Source: Hofstenia miamia (Eukaryota > Xenacoelomorpha > Acoela > Hofsteniidae). Taken from it: DNA of 64,000 nt. Made by a program: the position numbers and the translations under genes. Below the pieces are notes generated by a model, which did no database searches, was not told the DNA's origin, and was given only the letters and a program-made list of their open reading frames with translations. The stretch is taken from NCBI GenBank assembly GCA_900660155.1, contig CABFPE010000016.1:1902597-1966596 (forward strand), in the 5' to 3' direction. This document shows positions 11,484 through 23,564 of the stretch, in pieces. Position 1 is the stretch's first letter. Every line of letters starts with the position of its first letter.

Positions 11484-13299
11484 CAATCACATTTGAGTAC
11501 CAGTATTTTGTTTACGTGCTAAAACAATATTTAAACTGAGCAACAGGTCAACCAAAGAAATATGCATTGAGTTGATCATAAGATGTGTTTATTTCTTTAT
11601 AAACAAACCAAAATATCTTAGTTTGAGAGCAGACGAACGAGTTGCTGCTTATCTAACCTACTTCATGTTTTTCTTTAAGGCAAATAAATTAATTCCTTTA
11701 CAAAATCATATTCTTTAGATTTTATGTGCAATTGTTTTGGGGAAAAATTGGTATGCCCAATTAAGTTAATCTCTGCAAAGTTAATTGCGCAACAATGAAG
11801 TTTGTCCTCAATTTCAATTACCACTTTGACAGTTTAGATGAAAAAACGCTCGCTATATAAATTCAAGGTTATAAATGGAATTAGAGGCCGTTGTATAAAA
11901 TATATATATTTAGACTTTAAAATGTCACATGGAATTAAAAATGATTTGAATATTACGAAAACTAATTTGCAATACATTATATATTATGTTTATTTGAAAG
12001 ATCATCCGATATAAGAAATCTTTAGCAAGGGGAATATGTAACCTATGCCACGTACTGTTAAAAAAACTTTGCATTGAAATAACCTATCTTGTTTTTAAAT
12101 TTTCTCGGCAAAAAAGTTATTTAAGAATAATTTTGAATTTTTTTCTGAACCATTTGTCATAATTGCAAGTGATTACATTAATTTAAAAAAAGAAAAAGCA
12201 ATTCCGTTTATTGCTTCAAATGTCTTCCTATCAATAAAAATCATACATTGAGTAACAGCTTGGATCTCAAAAAAAAAATTATTTGTTCTCTTGATGCACA
12301 TTGATAAGGCTTTTACAAAAAGGATAATTCAAAGTTCTTTAAAGTTAATAGGACCTATTGGGAAAGGTAAATATAAAAATATTTCAAGAACAGGATATAT
12401 ATATATATATGTATATAAGTTTGTAAGTCCCCAAAGGGGACTTTTAAAGGTAAAGCCATGCATTCTCTATCACTAACTGGATATGCGAACTGCACTTATT
12501 TAATTGGTCAATACAGGCTGAACGTACTTTAAATCCCACGGAAATTCAATCAAGTGTGTAAGTAAACAAATTTACATCACTTTTTCGCTTAAATTCAGCT
12601 TGCATTGGCCAATTACAACACTGTACCTCACATCCTTTAGTGTAATAAAAATCTATTCCACAACCCTCTACTAAACATGCTTTCACGAGTACTTCTAGCG
12701 CTTAATTACACAATATCTAGACTGCGCAATACACTATTTATATTTTGAGTCATAATAACGTTGTTAATTTGATACATCACAATCTATAATTTCACCCTAA
12801 TACACTTTGGCACTGATTTAAATTTTAAGTTCTTATCAGGGCTTGGATCTACAGTAGATGATATTATCGGCATTTATGTTTTATATAGTGACAATGACTT
12901 TGTTTCCAAGGTCTACACCATGCATTAAAGCTTAATGAATTTGGCTCTTAACAAATTATAAAGTACCAAATAGAATCAATAGCTCTTACAAACTAAAAGA
13001 TTGTTTTGGCATTGTTTTAATATGAGTCATTGTACATTGGCGTCGCATTTTGCTACATTCAATTGACTAAATTACTTGTTTAAGGTTGCCCTAAATATGG
13101 ACCTCAACTATGGCATTGTATCTTATTTTCTTGGAATTTTCTTGAAACCAACAATAAATAACTTATCATCAAACGTTGTCGTTTACCTTTCCCATTCTTT
13201 GATATTTGAAAAATACTATTTGTTGTAATATATGGATAAGAGAGTATATAGGAATCAAGAATCAATTTTAATCATTACTTTTTATAATTTACCAGATGA

Positions 13300-13328
<29 letters not shown>
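11484..13328. other. AT-rich non-coding DNA with a perfect hairpin
   Basis: No gene was recognised. A perfect 8-bp stem with a 3-nt loop (AAGTCCCC / GGGGACTT, 12425-12443) follows a TA microsatellite near 12396-12414. Confidence 0.5.
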
Positions 13329-13330
<2 letters not shown>

Positions 13331-13333
<3 letters not shown>

Positions 13334-13578
13334 GCCGTCCAAAGCAAAACAACTTAAGTAAAAAATTTATTCTTTAAAGTATTTTATGTTGTTTTGCCTT
13401 AGTAGTCCCATGGACTTAAGTTTTTTGAGTAAATTATTAGGCATCATTTTCCTCATTCATATTGCTTTTATTTCTATACTAGATAGACTATAGATAGAAT
13501 AGGTTTGGATCTATAAAATGGCATTTAAATCTTTTTATTAAGAATTGGACTTAAGTTGTTTTGCTTTGCGACGGCAGA
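13331..13578. mobile_element. Short MITE (248 bp) inserted in a TA microsatellite
   Basis: The left end TCTGCCGTCCAAAGCAAAAC (continuing AACTTAAGT) is mirrored by the right end at 13550-13578 as its reverse complement, with one or two differences, giving inverted repeats of about 29 bp. TA lies directly outside both ends, as expected for a Tc1/mariner-type target, but the whole flank is (TA)n so the duplication is not diagnostic. There is no coding capacity. Confidence 0.75.
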
Positions 13579-13610
13579 TATATATATGTCTGTTTTAATT
13601 CCTGTACATC

Positions 13611-14877
13611 TCAGCAAGACTGCAATGTAAAGGGGAATAGACAGCATTGCAATAGGAAATGCGGGCAAGTTCCTTTGATCAGATATTTGCTGGAAGAGTA
13701 GATGAAAGAATGCTTATAAGCAAAATGCCGGTATTTCAGTAAAACATATTCATTGCGAGTCTTGCTGTTGGATTTTTCAAATTCATCATGGAGTAGGTGA
13801 TTTTCATCTCTAAGGATTTTATGAATAGTGGCTTCAAATTTAATTTTAAATTTTTCGTTAATGTAATCAACATATTTTCTTTTTTCAATGTTATTGATCT
13901 TTGACAATAATTTAAGAGCCTTGCTAAACATTTCCGTTGACTTTCCGTTAATGCTGGAACCCATAACTTAGATGCATTTAAAATAATTAGGACACATAGA
14001 AGTTTTCAAAACATACTCTTGATTTTACCTATCTAAAAATTTCATAAAGAAAGACGTGCATTTAATTTTGTGATTTGTTTTCCTCACCAAAGAATTTACA
14101 TGTTCCTCCCATCTTAAGTTTTTTTCTATGTATAATCCAAGGTATTTATAGGAATCAACTCTTCGTATAGTTTCTTCTCCACCAATTGCTGGTGCAGTGT
14201 ATGACCTCTTTCATGGGATCCTTTATAATGTTTGGATGTGCTATAACAATCTCCGCTGTTTTCGATACATTCGTTTTTAAATTACATTTTTCTGATGCCT
14301 TAACTAATATATTTATGGTTATATTGGTAATACTCAAAATCGTTAATTTCAGTGTTTTTACGTATTTTACAGATAATCCTTGTATCATCAGAGTATTTCG
14401 ATATATCACATTGGTTACGATTAATGTCCAATTCATTATTGGAGATGAGGATAGTCTCATCAGTGAAAAGCATACCACTAAGAGGACCAACTGTGACGTA
14501 CTCCAATCAACATATTCATTCCTTTTGTAAAGTTTATTCCTTCATACTGTAGTTGTTGATTTCAGTTATGCATGTATTCTTTTAGTCAACCAGCTAGCCA
14601 AACGTTTCCTTGCCAATCCCATTAATCAACTTATGTTGCATTAACGTGTTGAAGGCACTGCTGTAATTAAAGAAAGTAATTCTGGCAAATGATGTGTCGT
14701 TGGTATTCAGAATTTTGTAGATGTAGTGCAAGGTATATAATAACACATCCGTTGTTTTTCTGTTCGATCTATATGCAAATTCATATTCATCCCATGTATT
14801 TTTCAGTTCACATATGTATATATCCGATGTACATTTATCTAATATCCTCGCTAACGTAGGAGTAACTGTGATAGTTC

Positions 14878-14880
<3 letters not shown>
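13611..14880 (-). mobile_element. Non-LTR retrotransposon reverse transcriptase, decayed
   Basis: On the minus strand three broken pieces occur in the order of a LINE reverse transcriptase. At 14594-14880 are TPTLARILDKC, EFAYRSNRKTTDVLLYTLHY and FFNYSSAFNTL, the RT segments that usually read 'FAYR..RST.DA' and 'F.DYSSAFNT'. At about 14155-14506 come a degraded 'GPLSGMLF', KYSDDTRIICKI (the usual FADD box reads YSDD) and LKTNVSKTAEIVI. At 13611-13964 is the C-terminal tail with KILRDENHLLHDEFE and KYRHFAYKHSFI. The style is that of the Rex/L2-type families common in animals. Stops and frameshifts make it non-functional. Its 5' end is cut at a TA microsatellite (about 14880-14910). Confidence 0.8.
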
Positions 14881-14913
<33 letters not shown>

Positions 14914-14920
14914 TTTTCAA

Positions 14921-17900
14921 AATTCAATAATGAAACTTTAACGTACACAAGATGAAGTTAGGCGGGTTTAGGATAAATATCACGTCAAAGGTCAAGATCT
15001 AGATGCACTTAAATCGCTTTTTGTGCTGTTAATCATAATATGGCAAGTACCGTCAATGATACGTCGCTCTTTCATGTCAACTCCCAACATCTATAAATTG
15101 TCCTGTAATCACATCTTTCTAAAGCATGGGTGCGAATTAAACAAAAAAACTCCTGACAGAGGGGGTACAATTCATCTGATTAATATGCACTTTATTTTAG
15201 TGATTGGAAAAAAACAAAATCTTATAAATATTTAGCAGAGGTCAAATCAAATTTCGAAGCTTTTCCATTGCCTTTTTGAATAGATTCCTATTATTCTATG
15301 AACATTAATTATCTATGCACGCTCTATGTAGCATTTCATTGATATTCCGGGTCAGATTAATTTTAAAAATTAATTTTATTTAATTCAGCTGCAAAGAAAA
15401 ATGAAATGTGGAGTGTTTTTATGGATGTATTAAGAAATAATTAGCTGGAAAATCGTTATTTACCGTAGTCGACAACATCGAGAGTACTTTATGTCATAGT
15501 TTGCTTAGTAAGTATCGATTGGTTCTAAAAGTAACGTCTCCCAAACAAATTTTCCCAGTAGTAATACTTTTGAAAAGCAAAACTATGATGGAAGAGTCCA
15601 ATGGAGACTATGTTTTCGGTATAAACTCAGAGTCAAAAAATGCAGGGGAAGGAAATACTGGTAGTCACAGTATTGGCAAAGTAATAGTGGACAAGAACTT
15701 CTTGTATGGTGTTAAGGCTTTTGCAAAAAGAAATCGTGGAGGTGGTCTGGAGGCCACAGAACGAATTGATACCTTGCTTTTACAAGCCTCTTTATGACAT
15801 CAACATAAGGAGGGATCTGGAAGATGGCTATCTGCTCCTGCTATTAACAAAAGAATCGCAAAGATGTTGTGAAGGAAAGAAGCTTTAGTGAGGAACCTTT
15901 GGACGGAATATGTGAAGCATCAAAGTATTTCTACCGAATTGTAATAATATGTTGAAAATTATTTCGCTAAATTGAAATTAAATATATTAAAAATCTTTAA
16001 AATTCGATTATTAGGCTGCATGATTATTAATGATGAGTAGTCATTTCATCTAGTTCATCTATAAGAATTGTAATGAGGTAAAAAAGCACAAATTCTGACG
16101 TTTCAGACCCACCGATAAGCCCCCTCAAAACCTCAATCACGACTACATTAGTACCCTCGATGATGTCGACCACTGTTACAAATTTATAGATTTGGTATTT
16201 ATAATTTTAATCATCAAAATAGGTTGTACCTTTAATAAAATGTTCATTAATTTTGGCAAGTGTTTATTGGACTATTAAATTTAATAAAACTTGTTTTATG
16301 ATAACGATGCTGATGAAGACATTGTTATTACGTGGGTTAATTAAAGTGAATACTCTGGTTTTCATTGCCATTGCATAAAATAAGAAACTTCTGGACAGTA
16401 TTTCATTTAAAAAGAGTTGTCTCTAGAGACCAGCTTTTCGAAATTCATCCCCAGAGAGTGCTTGCAATTCAATTAGTTAAACATTATAAACTGGTAAATC
16501 TTATCCCTAATTGATTTCATTGTGGATGCTCCATTTTGTAAGAACGTTAGTGTATGACTTCAAATAGGAAGTCGTTTGTCTTAAAAGGAAACGAAATCTT
16601 CTTGTAAGCGTTGATTTCCATATCCAATTAAAGTCAAATTAAGCCATTCTGCTCTTAAAGACATTTGAAAAGAAATCAAGTCATTAAAACTGCAATTATC
16701 CAATTTTTAGCAAGCGAAACTTTTAAAAAACTGAAAATCATTAAATGGCATTTTTGCAAATTTTGAAATTTTCATGTGATGCAAATTACTGTAGAATATT
16801 ATGCACAAAATTCAATAAATGCAGAGGCTTTGAGTATACAGAATATGGCCGATTTGAGAATAAATGACACATTAATATTAAATTCCAAAATCATGTGTTG
16901 TATATTTCACAGTGTAATATACGCGGTTTTAAAAAGTTACATAAATATACTCTAAAACAAGAGTAAATTCTATTTAGGTACACTCTATGCAAATTTGGAA
17001 GTACATGCATAAAAAATGCTCAGCAGAAGTATTTTGTTAATATTGAATTAAGATCAGAATTTATTACTGTCAACTAACAATTTTCTTCTTGAGAAAAACT
17101 AAATATGTGTATAATGCGTTTTTAACTTCTACTGTCCAGATATGGCATTAATGACACACAAAATAAAAGTCTTCTGACAACTACACATTTTAATATATTT
17201 TCCATTTAATTTGATTTGTGGCATAAGTATGTGTGTGACATATATGCTAGTTATTTTTTCAGGAAATATAATTTTTAGTGTTAATTCATTCGCTTGAATT
17301 ATTTAAGGCTTATTACACCAGGTTTAAGAATTTTAGGCAAAGGAAAGCAGGGGCTAAAGGAAAAATTGAAGGTTGCAGTTTTGTAGTAAATCTATTTATT
17401 TATGCAAATATTTTGATTGTACATCCATATGTTCAAAAATGAGTCATTTGAATTTGATAAAGTTTAGGTTTTTACAACTGTTACTCACCTAAAAGATATT
17501 TTCATTTACAAAAATGTATAACACGAGAACAATAATTGATAATTTTGCTTCATTGAAGCACAGCATGCTGAAATTAAATTACGAGTACGTCAAGGTCAGT
17601 TGTCTGCAAGGCAATTGTTTGGAAATTGGAAATTGCTAAATCTGGATAATCATTTCTTAGATGTAAGGATGTAAGCAATCCCTACAATTAAATTGATCAA
17701 AATTTAATGGAATGAAAGTGGTTTAGCATAACATCAACTGTATTCATGCATCAGCATCGATCTGTTGAATTACATACAGTGTGGTATATCTAATACCAAA
17801 CTGTATATTATCAATCAGATCGCTGTTGCAAACATTTATAATTGCTAATAAAAGTTTTTCTCTAAATGCAAGCTTTTTTATTAGCAAGATTTTACTATTT

Positions 17901-19460
17901 GGCGCCGGTCAGCAATTCGTATGATGAAAGTAGCGCTCTTAGCAAGCCTATATTTGTTATTCTAGATATTGTAAATAATGTATAGACAAAAATTTTGAAN
18001 TATAGTTAAATATTAACTGTAAATTCACTTAAAGTTTTCAACACAAATGCAAAAACTAGCTTTCTAAAAATTTACTAATATTAATTAGTTGAAGATGAGA
18101 ATATTTAGTGACAGAAATTGTTAAATAAAAGTCCATTTTATAGTACATTTGAAAGATACTGGAAAGTGCAAAACAAAATATTTGCACAAGTGTTTCATGG
18201 ATTACGCTTTGACTAAAATGCTTTAATGTAATCAATCAACTCTTGGCGAAATTGAATTAAACAATTATTGACAAAATTTACCGAATAATTTGAAAATGGG
18301 ACTATTACACTTTGGACTCTGTATCTAGTTTTAGAGCCCCATTCAGTTCGTTGCATTTAAACAACATGTATATTTTGAATCTTCGAAATTAAAAGAGATG
18401 TGCTTAAAAATATTATTTTATGGTCAGCCTTGCACTTGCATGCGATTTTTAAAAAATCAAGTTGATTTTATACAAGAAATAACTTAATATATGAAAATCT
18501 CTAAGATTCTTCAATTTATGTTATTTCAATGTTTATATTCTACTTTTAAATTGTGTAATTTTAATTAGAAATTATTCAGATGTTTATATTTCAAATTTGC
18601 AAAAATAATTGCTAAAATAGAACGGAAATTTCAATCGTTTGCAGAATTATTAAAAATAGCGAGAAATAATATATTTCATTGAAAATAAATATTTATTTTT
18701 GAAAGTGCAACGAACGAATAAAATTCTTCTCCACTGCAATTTACTTTCCTACAAGTGACCTAGTAAATTTCTAATGATAAAATGGCATTTTAAATGCTAG
18801 ATTATTGCGAATGTATTTTAAATTTAATGTTATTCAAGAATTGTATAGCTGCTAAAAAATATTTACTGTAATAGCAATTATAAATTCGATTTATGGGGGG
18901 GGTAATTTCTTGCAAGTAATCTGCTGACTTGTGCAATGTATTTGATGCATGCTGTAAAATTAGAAAGCGGTATATAATAAATTTTAGTAAAACACTATTT
19001 TTTCATAACATGCAGTCATCATTTAAATTTAGGATTTCAGTTGTGATAATTTCATTACCAATGGAAAATATTATCAAATTATAAGTTATCAAGTTTTGTA
19101 AAACGATTTACCACAATTTTGCTTGGACAGGTTCCAATTTAAGATCACTTACCACATTTCTGTGAGCGAAAATTTAAATTCCTGTCTGCCAGTCCCCAAT
19201 TTTCCGAGGTTGTAACTTATACAATCCAATAATATCACTTTAGAATGTTGCAGTAAAAGTATGTTTAACACAGATTTTTGTTTGTCGCTAGATGGCGCAA
19301 AAGATAATGACTGACATTGTTTAACAAATTTTATTACCGTCTAGACATGTTTATAGTATACGTTATCAATTGCATTTCAAAATCATTTTAGAGTATTTAT
19401 AAATCAAACTCTTTAAATGCGGTTTGAAATTGCTATGATATCTATTAAACTTCGCTAAAA
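14921..19460. other. AT-rich non-coding DNA
   Basis: No recognised gene. Open frames at 15501-15797 and 15706-15888 (plus strand) match no family I know. A single N occurs at 18000 without any duplication beside it. A run of eight G lies near 18895-18902. Confidence 0.5.
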
Positions 19461-20052
19461 ATGGAAAATAATTGTTTTGAGGAAACGCTCAATTTTCACA
19501 GTGTTTATTATACTAGTTTTCTGTTGGCTAGGCATTTTCATGGGGTTAGCAAATTAGATGCAGTCTTAGTTTTGGAAGCTAAATACTACATACTACTATA
19601 TAATTCACATGTAAGTTATTTCAAATATTTTATCTTGAATATTAGCCCGCTCTGGTCCGAACTGCTTGACCATCATTTGTATAAGTTATTTTTGAAAAAC
19701 TCAGAGTTGACGTTGACTAATTTTTTTGACCTTATCTATGTGATATTTTACTATCAAATGCTTCTTNNNNNNNNNNNNNNNNNNNNNTAGGCATTTTCAT
19801 GGGGTTAGCAAATTAGATGCAGTCTTAGTTTTGGAAGCTAAATACTACATACTACTATATAATTCACATGTAAGTTATTTCAAATATTTTATCTTGAATA
19901 TTAGCCCGCTCTGGTCCGAACTGCTTGACCATCATTTGTATAAGTTATTTTTGAAAAACTCAGAGTTGACGTTGACTAATTTTTTTGACCTTATCTATGT
20001 GATATTTTACTATCAAATGCTTCTTAAATTTAACAATGATGAGATAGTATAA
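19461..20052 (+). other. Unassigned open frame interrupted by a gap duplication
   Basis: A plus-strand frame begins MENNCFEETL at 19461 and would continue to FNNDEIV and a stop at 20052 if the duplicated segment and 21 Ns (19767-19787) were removed, giving roughly 110 codons. No domain is recognised. The composition (Tyr, Phe, Leu rich) is what AT-rich DNA yields by chance, so it may not be a gene. Confidence 0.2.
19529..20025. repeat. 238-bp direct duplication across a 21-N gap
   Basis: 19529-19766 is repeated as 19788-20025 (offset 259), with the Ns exactly between them. It is most simply an unmerged overlap of neighbouring contigs. Confidence 0.85.
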
Positions 20053-20175
20053 AATAAAAAGAAAAAAAATTTTTTGGAAAAATTTGAATATTTTATTACT
20101 GGAATTACCTATGAAAACAATGAAGTAAAAGAAGTCAAATAATTTGAAAGATACCATAGCTGATATTTCCAACAA

Positions 20176-22205
20176 AGAATATCCATTAGTATTCTTTACT
20201 TAAGAATTTTTCCAAAAAATATTCAACCTGCATTGTTAAATTGTTAAAAACTGTAGTTGCATAAAGCTGGAGTTATAGAAGTCTATGATCACATTAATGA
20301 AGTAAAAATAGCATAGGTATTGTCGGATTTTATGAAATTTAGGGCTTATTTCTTTCTAAGATTTCTAAAATTTAAAAAATGAGAAATTTTTGACGTTTTC
20401 TGATTCGATTATAAATTTTGTGCCGTCAAAAACCCTAAGTTGTTGCTAAACAGCAAAAAATATGTTATGCTATTACAGGTTTTACTTGTTCAAGGTATAG
20501 TTTTGTGGATGATATATGTAAAAATTTGAAAAATGAAAATTGTGGTTCGAGGCAGGTTGGAGAATGTTGTACCGGTCTTCATCCTATGTTTGATTACAAT
20601 TTTTTCAAGCTTGTTTATATTTGCAGGATTAATTTTCCCCCTGAAGCTATTATTTAAGACCAATGCATTCATCAAGAACCGTACGTATTTTAAGGTCTAA
20701 TAAGTTTTACCTAATAGTAACGTTAAATATTGCATAAAATTTTAATTTTACAATAACATCTTTTTTAAAAAAATTCTAAACAATGGAAAATATGCTTTAA
20801 TTATGTTAGACGTTACGAAGTAAAACAAAATAACTTAAATCAAATTTTACATTTAATTCATCCAATTTAATTGAACATGTTCATTTATCCGCCAGCAAAA
20901 AGACAATGACAGAATTTTAAATTGACGGTGCAATTGTCCTCAAGACGCTTTCTTGAAAATTTTGTCTAGACTTAAACGTATCATAATACGAGTAGATAAT
21001 CTATTTCAAATATTAGTAATTATTAGAAGTGGTGAATACATGTTGTTTTTCCCGATCAATTAAAGGGTATTTACACCAACTCAACATAGAATTAGCAAAG
21101 CCCTTCATTCGAAGACCTGCCATTCAAACGAACAGTGCCAATTTCAATTGTTCTACGATAATATTCACGCACTTGTTGATTTGCATAAAGTGAAGACCAG
21201 AGGTAGAAGAAGAACAAGTGCATCCACAATTACTGATGGACAGGCAAAATGCGAAACTTTGTATTTTTAACTAACTGATACCAGCAATTATTGAAAAAAA
21301 ATCAGGCTCATTGTAGAAAAATTTAACTAAGTAGTGCATCTACTACCCGCGAGTACCCACTCGGTTTTACCCACTTATACCCGTGTGTACGGTCGGGTGC
21401 GCATAATTACTATAGATTGGATACGAGCACGCTTTTGTACTACATTGTGAGTATCCTAAATAAGTTTTTTTTCGAAACATATTTTATTAATGAATTGTTG
21501 AAAAATATTAACATATAATAAATGTAAATTGTATTCAAAATTTTGTTGAAAATTTTTATATTGCTTAATAGCAGCAAAAAAATTATTCTCAGGTATTTGC
21601 CGGTACGGGTGCCGGGCAATACAGTATTTTTTGTCGGGCGGATGCTGTATTACATAGCTTTACCAGCACATAACTAGGTAGAATAATGATGCAATCTTCC
21701 GAATTATTTATAATGCGTTATTATACGTGCATTTATAATACAGGAATAGGGTGAGTCTATCATGTATCGATTGGCGTACATTTTGAATTACCTTTGCAGC
21801 AAAAGCCAATGCCATATATTATAATAACTCAGCAAAAAATGTAGAAAGACAGAATAGTGTGTTGCCTTAAAAGAGAGAGTGGGTAAACTTTGTCCTACTT
21901 CTAAGTTTGTAATACTGATGCTTCTAGGAGAATTTTTTCTCAGATTCGAAATTAGCCATCTTAATGCAATAAGTGTTGTGAAAGTTTTCTCTCAACCTAT
22001 GCGGCCAATTATCTAAATGATTGTAAAGCTGAATAAATTTGCTCAGGTTTTTGAAAAACACTTTTGCTGTATATTTTAATGAATACTAATGTTTTTGAAT
22101 CAATAAAAAGAAAGTATTTCTTTTGGATTGAAGTACCGTAGGACAACAACTTCACTCGGTAAGAAGCATTAGCAGGAGTGAAACGTGTTTGTCTTGAATA
22201 GAACA
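20176..22205. other. AT-rich non-coding DNA with a GC-rich patch
   Basis: No gene was recognised. Around 21333-21650 the base composition changes: CTACTACCCGCGAGTACCC and related CCCG/GTACCC words at 21338-21400 face GGTACGGGTGCCGGGC at 21601-21616. Opposed GC-rich words of this kind resemble subterminal repeats of hAT elements, but I could not define termini or a target duplication. Confidence 0.4.
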
Positions 22206-22832
22206 ATTACACACGATGTAGTCAAAAGTAAAGTAATACTCTTAATTTGAATATTTTGAAACTATGCAGCACACCGATATCACAAGTTGAAACAAGCAAT
22301 TTGGTTGAAAAAACAAGCAGACATATATAATCTATGTATGTAGGCATCATTAAGATTGACGAAAGTTAATGAAACAGTTTGCAATATTCAAATCATACGA
22401 ATTGAAAAATTAAATTTATTTAATATATTATGTTAAACACTAAGCTGTAAAAGATACAGGCTGTTTGATCGTACCTGGCCCTTAGATATACACTTTTGTT
22501 CGTGCTAAATAACATGAACAATTGCCAATATATAATAGTGCTGTGTTCCCAATATTCTTTAACGGGATTGAACCAGACTGGGTTCCTCTTCACTTAATCG
22601 GTTTTTAAACGGTTTTAGCCGGATCTTAAAAAATTTGCTTTTGCTTGGTTACATAAATACAACTATATTCATATCATCGAAAATATCTTTGCGATTTATA
22701 ATTTTTCAATTTTAAGGCTATACTACCTTTAGTAGTTTTGAAGTTTTTAAAGAAATCAAACCGTTATAAAAAGCATAGAGATGTGTAAAATAGCTAATGT
22801 TTGAATTGGTTACCTAAAGTGATTTGTTACAT

Positions 22833-22866
<34 letters not shown>

Positions 22867-23500
22867 NATTACACACGATGTAGTCAAAAGTAAAGTAATA
22901 CTCTTAATTTGAATATTTTGAAACTATGCAGCACACCGATATCACAAGTTGAAACAAGCAATTTGGTTGAAAAAACAAGCAGACATATATAATCTATGTA
23001 TGTAGGCATCATTAAGATTGACGAAAGTTAATGAAACAGTTTGCAATATTCAAATCATACGAATTGAAAAATTAAATTTATTTAATATATTATGTTAAAC
23101 ACTAAGCTGTAAAAGATACAGGCTGTTTGATCGTACCTGGCCCTTAGATATACACTTTTGTTCGTGCTAAATAACATGAACAATTGCCAATATATAATAG
23201 TGCTGTGTTCCCAATATTCTTTAACGGGATTGAACCAGACTGGGTTCCTCTTCACTTAATCGGTTTTTAAACGGTTTTAGCCGGATCTTAAAAAATTTGC
23301 TTTTGCTTGGTTACATAAATACAACTATATTCATATCATCGAAAATATCTTTGCGATTTATAATTTTTCAATTTTAAGGCTATACTACCTTTAGTAGTTT
23401 TGAAGTTTTTAAAGAAATCAAACCGTTATAAAAAGCATAGAGATGTGTAAAATAGCTAATGTTTGAATTGGTTACCTAAAGTGATTTGTTACATCAAATA
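22206..23500. repeat. ~635-bp direct duplication at a single N
   Basis: 22206-22840 is repeated as 22868-23502 (offset 662) with a lone N at 22867. The left copy ends in a pure TA run directly before the N; the right copy continues through a longer, interrupted TA/CA microsatellite (23500-23562). The pattern fits an assembler stalling in the microsatellite and leaving contig ends unmerged. Confidence 0.85.
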
Positions 23501-23532
23501 TACATATATATATATGTATATATATGTACACA

Positions 23533-23563
<31 letters not shown>

Positions 23564-23564
23564 T

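Noticed and set aside
15501-15888. Overlapping plus-strand frames of 98 and 60 codons
   Set aside because: No recognisable domain, no splice context, composition like the surroundings; could not be supported as a gene.
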